Origin: Aquamicrobium defluvii
GTDB lineage: Bacteria; Pseudomonadota; Alphaproteobacteria; Rhizobiales; Rhizobiaceae
Length of the DNA: 64,000 bases
Direction: 5' to 3'
NCBI RefSeq assembly: GCF_004363725.1
Contig: NZ_SNZF01000013.1
Span: forward strand, 61,148-125,147
This document shows, one piece after another, positions 10,201 through 15,982 of this stretch (within the stretch, counting starts at the first letter, position 1; the number at the start of each line of letters is the position of its first letter). Under the pieces are notes generated by a model, which was given only the letters and a program-made list of their open reading frames with translations, was not told the DNA's origin and ran no database searches. The position numbers and the translations under genes were made by a program.

Positions 10201-10767
10201 CGAGAGGCCAGCCAGATCTATACGCGCATCCGAGAGCTTTGCGCTGGTCAGCCGCACCTCGCCGCCGACAAGCGGCAGCGCCCGCATGCCGAAACGCACG
10301 GTGCCGGCCTCAAGCATCCTGTTGCCATCGGCCGTGGTCAAACTCAGATCGCTCACCTGCAAGGCAAGGAAACTCGATCCATCAAGCGTGATGCCGGTCG
10401 ATCCGCTGCTTACCTTCACATCGGTTTCGGCAAGCCGGCGGATGGCGCTTTCCGCCTCCCGCTGAAGGCGATCCTTGCCCACCCCCGAAGCGCCGATGGC
10501 ATAGACACCGGCAACAAACAGAGCCGCAATCAGGGCCAGCGCCAGAGCGGCACGCTTCAGCCACCTGAATCTGCGCCTGAAAACAGCCCGCCCGAGAGGC
10601 GGAGTGCAGCCGGCGGAAGGCAGGGCACTCAGATCGGTGATCTCAGAACGCCGAAACCTGATCTTCTCGTGCTGTGGAAGTTCCTGACCCACACCAAATC
10701 CCAATGCCGTGCCAATGGCATGCGGCTGGCAGCTCCCCCGTCGCTTGCCGCACTTCAGGCGCCTCAT
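7297..10767 (-). CDS. AsmA-like/DUF3971 inner-membrane protein (YhdP-like)
   Basis: This very long protein (up to 1156 residues) has one transmembrane segment near residues 70-92 (ALALALIAALFVAGVYAIG), then a long periplasmic region rich in beta structure. Its C-terminus (GALIGTTFQGILYDQNDNMDMTGTFMP..., split by many Gly/Asn turns, and ELPLVGAILGNGRDRGLIG) matches AsmA-like C-terminal domains. Members of the wider AsmA/YhdP group are thought to move phospholipids between envelope membranes. The true start could be the GTG at 10692 rather than the ATG at 10767, because residues 1-25 look non-conserved. It is divergent from bcp, with under 90 bp between the genes. Confidence 0.88.
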   Translation of the reverse strand: MRRLKCGKRRGSCQPHAIGTALGFGVGQELPQHEKIRFRRSEITDLSALPSAGCTPPLGRAVFRRRFRWLKRAALALALIAALFVAGVYAIGASGVGKDRLQREAESAIRRLAETDVKVSSGSTGITLDGSSFLALQVSDLSLTTADGNRMLEAGTVRFGMRALPLVGGEVRLTSAKLSDARIDLAGLSSGRHDWVAPLRDSQGLIDPDKVIAAVFDSVREALDAVKMESVRDIRLVNVELALPADVGIRSVKIADAVVRQAGSDRMELSTTATVDGRAISLAGIAARDPLTRRIVDLDATIEVAGPQLETFWPGGGHEPGAGTLHLKGSEGVGETASELRASLDLKGTALDFGLRGLLAADIAMQATLERGSNKIDIGRLLVKTGRSNFTFQGSVGPRPPEVSPEEGPAYRYDFVSDGSTLAPDDSSEPALRFLSRIAGVYDVDSRKLIADTIAVRSGAGGEAVGMATLQFAGDETPGLFLALNVHDMPVSHVKQLWPWMAAGSARQWVLKNLFGGRVPQASLRYDVQPGRLGSGVPLTAKEVSGRFDVEGARFDTAGHIPPVRDAVGRVEFDGTQVRISLESGTVYMPSGRIAAASKGTLTVDDANQRPVIGKLDINVEGDADAIVELASYEPINAMRYVGLKPEEFSGRVTGNVKADIPLQAGIDTSTLNWLVALDYKGLALKKDFDGQNVTDANGSITVDPGKATIVATARLNDIPAEVSLVEPLKASDVARSRKVTLILDDKLRDKLMPGLSGMLEGTIKVALENRADGARSVNTDLTAAKLSLPWVGWSKGQGVPAQAAFMMKTGGDTTRLSGFSLDGKSFSARGDVVLSGGALSSATFDKVRLNRDDDVAVSVRRTGSGYKVDVSGASLDVRPVIKQFTSGPGGSGKARDKADTVSLTADIGRLTGFHNEMLAGLKLSYSGAGSRIGSLKASATTSSGAAVTAEGGTSGSQRTLSMRSADAGSILRFLDIYRNVRGGGLAIALQGAGDGPLKGRIDARDFLVVNEPKLASIVSTTPAGDSRSLNQAVRGNIDTSSVRFERGSTEVEKGASYVKLANGVLRGPLIGTTFQGILYDQNDNMDMTGTFMPAYGLNRIFGELPLVGAILGNGRDRGLIGVTYRLRGNVKKPELEINPLSVIAPGIFRSIFEYR

Positions 10768-10854
10768 GCGTCTCAGGGACGCGCTCCGGAGCGAATCCCG
10801 ATAGAACCATATATCGGTGGAACTCCACGCGTAACCTCAAACAAGGGCATTGCT

Positions 10855-11337
10855 ATGACCGCTACCAGCGAAATCGGGCTCAATATCGGAGACAAGGCTC
10901 CCCAGTTTGAATTGCCCGGCGATGGCGGCGGCACGGTGCGGCTTTCGGATTTCGCCGGCCAGCCCGTGGTGGTCTATTTCTACCCGAAGGACGACACGGC
11001 GGGATGCACCGCCGAGGCCATCGATTTTTCGCGCCTGAAACCCGAGTTCGCAAAGGCCGGCGCCACCGTAATCGGCATCTCTCCGGATAGCGCCAAGAAG
11101 CACGACAAGTTCAGGGAAAAGCACGAGCTGACAGTCGCGCTTGCAGCCGACGAGGAGCGCAAGGCCATCGAGGCTTACGGCGTATGGGTGGAAAAGCAGA
11201 TGTACGGGCGCAGCTACATGGGCGTCGAGCGCACAACCTTCCTCATCGGCCGCGACGGCCGCATCGTGCAGATCTGGCGCAAGGTGCGCGTCAAGGGCCA
11301 TGCAGAAGCGGTTCTGGAAGCGGTCCGCTCACTTTGA
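10855..11337 (+). CDS. bcp: Thioredoxin-dependent peroxiredoxin, Bcp/PrxQ type
   Basis: The 160-residue protein reduces hydroperoxides. The peroxidatic Cys is in PKDDTAGCTAEA and the fold markers VVVYFYPKD, GISPD and RTTFLIGRDG are present. The resolving Cys found five residues after the peroxidatic one in E. coli Bcp is replaced by Ile (CTAEAI), so this would be a 1-Cys or atypically resolving form. The gene stands alone, divergent from the AsmA-like gene. Confidence 0.94.
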   Translation: MTATSEIGLNIGDKAPQFELPGDGGGTVRLSDFAGQPVVVYFYPKDDTAGCTAEAIDFSRLKPEFAKAGATVIGISPDSAKKHDKFREKHELTVALAADEERKAIEAYGVWVEKQMYGRSYMGVERTTFLIGRDGRIVQIWRKVRVKGHAEAVLEAVRSL

Positions 11338-11393
11338 GCGGAACCTTTCCTCCCCTGCGCGCGTTGGGACCGCAACCAGCCAGGGAGGAATAT

Positions 11394-11465
11394 ATGCGCA
11401 GCATTCTGCTATGGGCCGTCGGCGTTCCGATCCCGATCATCATCCTGTGGTGGATATTCGGATGA
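11394..11465 (+). CDS. 23-residue hydrophobic peptide (PIPIIIL type)
   Basis: A short ORF encodes MRSILLWAVGVPIPIIILWWIFG. AGGGAGGA lies just before the ATG, an excellent ribosome-binding site, and a strong terminator follows within 40 bp. The whole peptide could be one membrane helix broken by a PIP motif. I recall many alphaproteobacterial and other proteobacterial genomes carrying near-identical tiny ORFs with a GVPIPIIIL core, usually unannotated or called hypothetical. No function is known to me. Confidence 0.7.
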   Translation: MRSILLWAVGVPIPIIILWWIFG

Positions 11466-11500
11466 CCTGACCGCCTCCCTGCCCCTTTAGCCCAACCCTG

Positions 11501-11531
11501 CCCGCTGCCTTCCTCCCGGCAGCGGGTTTTT
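11501..11531 (+). terminator. Rho-independent terminator
   Basis: CCCGCTGCC (11501-11509) pairs perfectly with GGCAGCGGG (11518-11526) across an 8-nt loop, followed by TTTTTC. It closes the bcp/mini-peptide transcript before the M23 gene. Confidence 0.9.
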
Positions 11532-11624
11532 CACGTTCATCTTTCCCGATATCTCTGCGGCACAAAGCTTTGTTAACCCTAACACCGCATAAATCGAAGG
11601 ACGGCATGGTTAACGGGGCGTATC

Positions 11625-12947
11625 GTGACAGCAGTCCAGTCAGCGGTATTCGGCAAGCGCAGGGAACCTCATACCGTCATCATCGCGCGTGGCGACGAGA
11701 TCCGGCACTTCACCATTCGCCCCTGGATGGCCGCGCTCGTCGGCTCCGCCGTCATGGCGCTCTCCCTCGGCTATCTGGGGGCAACCTCCTATCTCGTGCT
11801 GCGCGACAACATCATCAGCGCCTCGACGGCACGCCAGGCGCGCATCCAGCAGGCCTATGAGGATCGCATTTCGGCGCTGCGCGCGCAGGTGGACCGCATC
11901 ACCAGCCGGCAACTGCTCGATCAGCAGCTCATGGAAACCAGGGTTACCGAACTGATCGAACGCCAGAGCCGGCTCACCGATCGCCACGGCCGGCTCGGTC
12001 CCGTTCTCGACCGCGCGGGACGCGAGATCGGCGGCAATCTGCCACTGACCGCGCCCCTGCCGGCCCAACGGCAGAACGGCACTCCGGAAATCACCGGATC
12101 GATCGAGCGTATCGAAAAGCCTGTGCAGGCAGCCGCCGCGGACACTTCGCCCTTCGCGAACTGGACGACCCGCACGGGAGACACACCCGCTCCGGCCGTC
12201 ATGGCCTATGCGGGTGCCGAACCGTCCGAGGCCGACCGGGCCGACAAGATCTTCGCGACCATCAACCGATCGCTCAAGGCCATCGAGGACGACCAGCTTG
12301 CGCATATTACGCAACTGGCCGATGCCGCTTCGGAAAGCGCGGACGCGATCTCCAACGCGCTCGAAGCCGCGGGGCTGCCCGTCGACATGGATTTCGCGCA
12401 AGAAGGCGCGGCCAGGACCGACGTCGGCGGCCCTCTCATTCCGATGGACACCGCCACCGTCTTCGATGCCAGGCTCAGGGAGCTGGATGAGGCGCTGCAA
12501 GCGCTCAGCCATGTCAAGCAGGAGGCGCGCCGGCTGCCGATTGCCAATCCCGCCCCCGGCCATGCGGTGACCAGCACATTCGGAGTACGCCGCGATCCGC
12601 TGATCGGCTCGGCCGCATTCCACTCAGGCATGGATTTCCGCGCTCCCGTCGGCATGGATGCAAAGGCCACGGCCCCGGGCAAGGTGGTGAAGGCAGGCTG
12701 GAACGGCGGTTACGGGCGCATGGTGGAAATAGACCATGGACGGGGCTTCTCCACCCGCTATGCGCATCTGAGCCGCATCGTCGTCTCGGTCGGCCAGAAA
12801 GTCGAAACGGGCGACATCGTCGGGCGCACCGGAAACACCGGCCGCTCGACCGGGCCTCATCTCCACTACGAAGTCCGCCATAACGGCACGGCGCTCAACC
12901 CGCTTCGCTTCCTGAAGGCCGGCAAGGCCATCCAGCAATATCTGTAG
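11625..12947 (+). CDS. M23 family metallopeptidase (murein hydrolase-like)
   Basis: This 440-residue protein has an N-terminal transmembrane helix near residues 35-60 (PWMAALVGSAVMALSLGYLG), a coiled-coil middle (residues ~65-130 and 200-300), and a C-terminal LytM/M23 domain. The zinc-binding pattern is visible as FHSGMDFRAPVG and HLHYEVRHNG, so the enzyme is likely active on peptidoglycan cross-links in the periplasm. The start is a GTG at 11625. It is probably monocistronic: a terminator precedes it and nothing coding follows closely. Confidence 0.92.
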   Translation: MTAVQSAVFGKRREPHTVIIARGDEIRHFTIRPWMAALVGSAVMALSLGYLGATSYLVLRDNIISASTARQARIQQAYEDRISALRAQVDRITSRQLLDQQLMETRVTELIERQSRLTDRHGRLGPVLDRAGREIGGNLPLTAPLPAQRQNGTPEITGSIERIEKPVQAAAADTSPFANWTTRTGDTPAPAVMAYAGAEPSEADRADKIFATINRSLKAIEDDQLAHITQLADAASESADAISNALEAAGLPVDMDFAQEGAARTDVGGPLIPMDTATVFDARLRELDEALQALSHVKQEARRLPIANPAPGHAVTSTFGVRRDPLIGSAAFHSGMDFRAPVGMDAKATAPGKVVKAGWNGGYGRMVEIDHGRGFSTRYAHLSRIVVSVGQKVETGDIVGRTGNTGRSTGPHLHYEVRHNGTALNPLRFLKAGKAIQQYL

Positions 12948-13219
12948 GCGGTTCAGGCCGTTTTTCCGCAGACGCTGCCACGCAACGTGATTTCCCTGCC
13001 GCCATGACGAAGTGCGACAAATGCTCCCCGAATGAAACCATGGCGCCCATAAGGGACATACAGAATTAGAATCTCCGGAGCATTCTTCCGCTGCGTTGCG
13101 GATGCTGGATTAGCCGCCGCGCTGACTGGCTTCATGCCAAGGGCTATCTGAAAACCTGGCTCGACAACCCTGCCGCTAGTTGGTTCATTTTTCCCGCAAC
13201 CAAAGGAGGGGGAGCGACG

Positions 13220-13309
13220 ATGAGCTTTCAGTGTGTAGAAGCAACCAGGGGTCCAGATGGCGTTTGCCCCAAGTGCAAGCGCAAGGCTTGCATCTGCCTT
13301 CAGAAATAA
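13220..13309 (+). CDS. 29-residue cysteine-rich small ORF
   Basis: This ORF has a near-ideal ribosome-binding site (AAAGGAGGGGGAG ending 5 bp before the ATG) and encodes a peptide with the C-terminal motif CPKCKRKACICLQK, i.e. CxxC followed by CxC, plus one Cys near the N-terminus. This could bind a metal. It lies in the otherwise gene-poor stretch between the M23 gene and the integrase remnant and is followed within 16 bp by a perfect hairpin. I do not recognise it. Confidence 0.5.
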   Translation: MSFQCVEATRGPDGVCPKCKRKACICLQK

Positions 13310-13324
13310 GCCCAAACAATTGAC

Positions 13325-13349
13325 GGCGGCAGGCGACGTGCCTGCCGCC
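13325..13349 (+). terminator. Perfect 10-bp hairpin after the cysteine-rich ORF
   Basis: GGCGGCAGGC (13325-13334) pairs exactly with GCCTGCCGCC (13340-13349) across a 5-nt loop. There is no U-tract, so it may be a terminator of weak type or an RNA-stabilising structure. Confidence 0.55.
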
Positions 13350-13373
13350 CCAAACACAAGATCATGGCGTTAA

Positions 13374-13529
13374 CACTTGATCGCGACCACGACGGATGGG
13401 CGCTCCATGGAAGAGATTGCGCAGTTCCTTGGGCATGAAAACAGCCGCATCACCTTCAAGGCATATGCTCGCTATTCGCCCGATTACCCGCGCAGGCTGG
13501 CCGCGTCGTTGGAGGTCTGGGTTCGGTGA
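13374..13529 (+). pseudogene. C-terminal remnant of a tyrosine integrase
   Basis: The open frame from 13374 to the TGA at 13529 reads DGRSMEEIAQFLGH, ENSRITFKAYARYSPDY and RRLAASLE, which is the region around the second catalytic His (FLGH) and the nucleophile Tyr (Y in KAYARYSP) of phage-type tyrosine recombinases. A stop codon lies directly upstream (13371) and the rest of the enzyme is gone. It ends 46 bp from the 3' end of tRNA-Val, a typical integration target, so it marks a decayed older element. Confidence 0.75.
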
Positions 13530-13574
13530 ACCTGTAGACCACTTCGTAACAGCGGCGCAAAGCCTTGGGGGTAC

Positions 13575-13650
<76 letters not shown>

Positions 13651-13863
13651 CCGGCGGGCCGGACCATTAAGCAGTTCCTGTCCAAATCGCAAGCCCCAAG
13701 GCGCAATTCGGCGGTTTGGATTGTGCTGAAAGAATGCCGGAACAGGGCTTTGAAGAAAAACATCGGAACTTTTCACACAACCGTCATTGCAGCGCTTGAC
13801 ACCTGCATGGGAACCCCTTATCCACCCGCCAACGACGCACACATCAACGGTGTTCGTCACAGC

Positions 13864-13940
13864 GCGGGTGTAGCTCAGTCGGTTAGAGTGCCGGCCTGTC
13901 ACGCCGGAGGTCGCGGGTTCGAGCCCCGTCACTCGCGCCA
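13864..13940 (+). tRNA. tRNA-Asp(GTC), prophage insertion site
   Basis: The acceptor stem GCGGGTG pairs with CACTCGC, the anticodon stem CCGGC/GCCGG holds loop CTGTCAC (anticodon GTC), the T loop is GTTCGAG and CCA is encoded. The half from the anticodon stem to just past CCA (13892-13942) is repeated exactly at 63950-64000, so the 3' part of this working tRNA is probably phage-derived. Confidence 0.97.
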
Positions 13941-13942
13941 TT
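13892..13942 (+). repeat. attL core
   Basis: This 51-bp stretch is identical to 63950-64000. It begins inside the anticodon stem of tRNA-Asp and ends two bases after CCA. The base before the repeat differs between the two copies (C at 13891, T at 63949). Confidence 0.92.
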
Positions 13943-13975
13943 AAATCAAATACTTAGCAGACCATGAATCGGCCA

Positions 13976-14009
13976 AAACTCTGAACGCCAGACCGGCTGT
14001 TCAAAGTTT
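13976..14009. repeat. Left pair of putative integrase arm sites
   Basis: AAACTCTGAAC at 13976-13986 and its near-inverse GTTCAAAGTTT at 13999-14009 lie 34 bp inside attL. The same two 11-mers occur near attR, in the opposite order. This is what arm-type binding sites for a lambda-like integrase would look like. Confidence 0.6.
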
Positions 14010-14102
14010 CATCCTGTTTCGTTCTTCGATTTTCCATCCACACCTTTCGCTTTTTGTGGATAGATGGTGTGCGTCCCCTCACCTAAACGCTGCGGTGCAA
14101 CC

Positions 14103-14351
14103 ATGCTTGAACGCGACCCCAGAATTGACGCCGTGGCTGCCAGTGACCTTGTATCGGCGTCCGTCCTTGCCTCTCTTGTCGGCATGCTGGGTGCGAAAGG
14201 CATCTTATCCGACGAAGAAGTCCGGGAGGTCTACGAGCAAGCCCTCTACCTTCTGGAAACCCAGCAATCCACAGATGAGGAAATGACGCCGATCTACGAG
14301 GCTGCCCGTGAGATAATCGAGGCGCAGTTGCGGCCGGATGAAGACGAATAG
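14103..14351 (+). CDS. Small acidic prophage protein of unknown function
   Basis: A predicted helical, acidic protein of 82 residues from the ATG at 14103 (MLERDPRIDAVAASD...). An ATG at 14064 would extend it by 13 residues, but they look non-conserved. It runs opposite to the adjacent lysis genes and is the first gene inside the left prophage end, a position often used by genes expressed in the lysogen. I do not recognise it. Confidence 0.55.
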   Translation: MLERDPRIDAVAASDLVSASVLASLVGMLGAKGILSDEEVREVYEQALYLLETQQSTDEEMTPIYEAAREIIEAQLRPDEDE

Positions 14352-14360
14352 CCTCGGCTA

Positions 14361-14705
14361 TTACGGCGGCGGCCGCCCCGTTACCCACGTATAGACCCCG
14401 ACCAGCCATCCCGCGAAGGTGACGATACCGATCCCGATGCGGATGAGCCATCGGCCCACTGTGCCGGCACCTTCCGCCTTGGTGCGCAGCGTCGTGACCT
14501 CGGCCGTCACCTTTTCATGGGCATCGACCTTGTTCTTGATCGACAAGATGTCGGCTTCCTGATGAGTCTGGCGCAGGACAAGCTCATCCACACGCCTATG
14601 CAGCGCAGCCCGGCTTTCATCCTGCCGGTCCAGCCGATCCTCAATGCCATCGAGCTTGCCGATGACGACGCCGAGTGAGCGCTCGATGTTGCTATTTGTC
14701 GGCAA
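14361..14705 (-). CDS. Coiled-coil protein with C-terminal membrane segment (DUF1515-like)
   Basis: The 114-residue protein has a charged helical region (residues ~8-80, LDGIEDRLDRQDESRAALHR type) followed by one transmembrane helix (~87-108). The pattern resembles the rhizobial DUF1515 family seen in prophage lysis regions. It lies just downstream of the spanin genes on the same strand, so a role in lysis (holin- or antiholin-like) is possible but inferred from position only. Confidence 0.65.
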   Translation of the reverse strand: MPTNSNIERSLGVVIGKLDGIEDRLDRQDESRAALHRRVDELVLRQTHQEADILSIKNKVDAHEKVTAEVTTLRTKAEGAGTVGRWLIRIGIGIVTFAGWLVGVYTWVTGRPPP

Positions 14706-14720
14706 TGCTCGTGTCCCTGT

Positions 14721-14936
14721 TTATTTCCAGCAGCCTCGGCCGGAGCCGAAGGTGTTGTGAGCTGCTACCTGCTCGGCAAAAGGGCGATCCTGCGCGATGA
14801 TCGTCTGCCGGGTCTCTGCCGATGGCGTAAGCTTTCGCCAGCCGTCGCATTCACTGACAGTCGTTGTCTTCGAGCACCCACTTGCCGCCAAGAGCGCGGC
14901 AAAGCTCGGGGCTATCCATATTGCGTGCCTGTTCAT
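14721..14936 (-). CDS. Outer-membrane spanin lipoprotein (Rz1-like)
   Basis: Starting at the ATG at 14936, this 71-residue protein begins MNRHAIWIAPSFAALLAASG followed by Cys, a short lipoprotein signal with a lipobox (A-S-G-C). The mature part is small and would be anchored in the outer membrane. Its start lies inside the upstream i-spanin gene, in another frame, overlapping it by 86 bp. That is the hallmark of Rz/Rz1 pairs, which fuse inner and outer membranes at the last step of lysis. Confidence 0.75.
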   Translation of the reverse strand: MNRHAIWIAPSFAALLAASGCSKTTTVSECDGWRKLTPSAETRQTIIAQDRPFAEQVAAHNTFGSGRGCWK

Positions 14937-15105
14937 CGACGCGGTTCCTTTCGCGCAAGACTTCAACGGATCGGGTAAGGATGGCCTGCCGTTCGCTTGC
15001 CGCGCCCCGCTGGTGGCCGTGGAGCCATGACAGGCCCATGAGAGAGGCTGCGACCGCGAGAGCGCCCAGCACACGGCCGATGGGTGATGCGAGGATGGCG
15101 ATCAT
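14851..15105 (-). CDS. Inner-membrane spanin (Rz-like)
   Basis: The 84-residue protein has an N-terminal membrane helix (residues ~8-28, IGRVLGALAVAASLMGLSWL) and a charged periplasmic helix (ASERQAILTRSVEVLRERN). The ATG at 15105 overlaps the stop of the endolysin gene (ATGA), so translation is probably coupled. Its 3' part overlaps the o-spanin gene. The length is short compared with lambda Rz, but the arrangement is convincing. Confidence 0.72.
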   Translation of the reverse strand: MIAILASPIGRVLGALAVAASLMGLSWLHGHQRGAASERQAILTRSVEVLRERNRVDEQARNMDSPELCRALGGKWVLEDNDCQ

Positions 15106-15908
15106 GCCAGTTCCTCTCTGATCTTTCGGATCGAGGCCGCCAGCCTTGGCCCGAGGAACGTCAGTATGAGCAGACCGACGACCGCCACGCCCCCAAATGC
15201 GGCTATGTCCGATACCTGGCTGTCGCGGAGCCATGCGACCGCAGCGCCCACGCCACCGAAGCCGGTGGTGAGCCAGCCCCACAGGCCGGTTTCCTTCTTG
15301 ACCTTGGTTTCGACGGTCTCGGGGACCACTGGCTTTTCGACCTCGACGGGCACCTCAATCTTGGGCTGCCCCGCCTCATGCCGGCGCTTGACCTCGGAGA
15401 GAGCCGCCGTGACCTGCATGACGGAAACGGATGCATTCTGGCCGCTGTAATAGCCCTTGCCTTTCGAGGTCGGGAGCGAGGCCCATTCGCGCGCCAGATT
15501 GTCCAGCAGGCTTTCCAGCTTGAGCCGCCCCGCCAGCCACTTGTCGATACCGCGCTGGCCGAGCAGGTAGCAGCCCATGCGATCCTGCATGTCGCGGTCG
15601 AACTTCGAGCTCGACGGGATGCTGAGCGCCTTCTGGATATTCCGCCGCGTGGTCCGCACGATCTGGTAGCGCCCGACAGCCGACGAGTTCCACTTGTTTT
15701 TCGGGTGTGCCAGCATCTTGCCCTGCAAGTCATCGACCTGCTTGAGCGTCATCTTGACCAGATCGACCGGGCCGCCCGTGTATGCGCCATAGGCCAGCGT
15801 CTCGTTGTAGCCTCGGGCTTTGTCGGTTCCTTCGGAGAGGCCGATGAGGTCGAGGACGGGGCGATACACGTAATAGCGGTCGCCCGCACCATTTGGCACG
15901 TTCGTCAT
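15102..15908 (-). CDS. Endolysin (muramidase/transglycosylase-like) with C-terminal membrane segments
   Basis: Residues ~10-165 resemble phage lysozymes of the COG4678/GH104 group: VLDLIGLSEGTDKARGYNETLAYGAYTGGP contains the catalytic Glu region (here broken by me: LSEGTD, GYNETLAYG). The C-terminal ~60 residues carry two hydrophobic stretches (WLTTGFGGVGAAVAWL and IAAFGGVAVVGLLILTFLG). The lytic domain is therefore tethered to the membrane, or the protein also serves as a holin. The ATG at 15908 is preceded by GAAAGGAACTGAC, an excellent ribosome-binding site. The stop overlaps the i-spanin start. Confidence 0.85.
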   Translation of the reverse strand: MTNVPNGAGDRYYVYRPVLDLIGLSEGTDKARGYNETLAYGAYTGGPVDLVKMTLKQVDDLQGKMLAHPKNKWNSSAVGRYQIVRTTRRNIQKALSIPSSSKFDRDMQDRMGCYLLGQRGIDKWLAGRLKLESLLDNLAREWASLPTSKGKGYYSGQNASVSVMQVTAALSEVKRRHEAGQPKIEVPVEVEKPVVPETVETKVKKETGLWGWLTTGFGGVGAAVAWLRDSQVSDIAAFGGVAVVGLLILTFLGPRLAASIRKIREELA

Positions 15909-15982
15909 GTCAGTTCCTTTCAGGTTGATGATTACTTTCAGCCGCCGTAGGTTGCCGCCGGGCACCAGAAGCGGGGAATTTC

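Noticed and set aside
9790..10854. Plus-strand frame leading into bcp, opposite the AsmA-like gene
   Set aside because: The part before the bcp ATG is His/Arg/Gln-rich shadow sequence; bcp clearly starts at 10855.
11566..11624. TTAACC and GTTAAC motifs upstream of the M23 gene as a CtrA site
   Set aside because: The second half-site does not fall at the TTAA-n7-TTAA spacing; evidence is too weak.
11640..12623. Minus-strand frame opposite the M23 gene
   Set aside because: Antisense shadow of a secure gene with zinc-binding motifs.
12953..13357. Minus-strand frame of 134 codons in the gap after the M23 gene
   Set aside because: No ribosome-binding site, no recognisable domain, and it overlaps the better supported 29-residue plus-strand ORF and hairpin.
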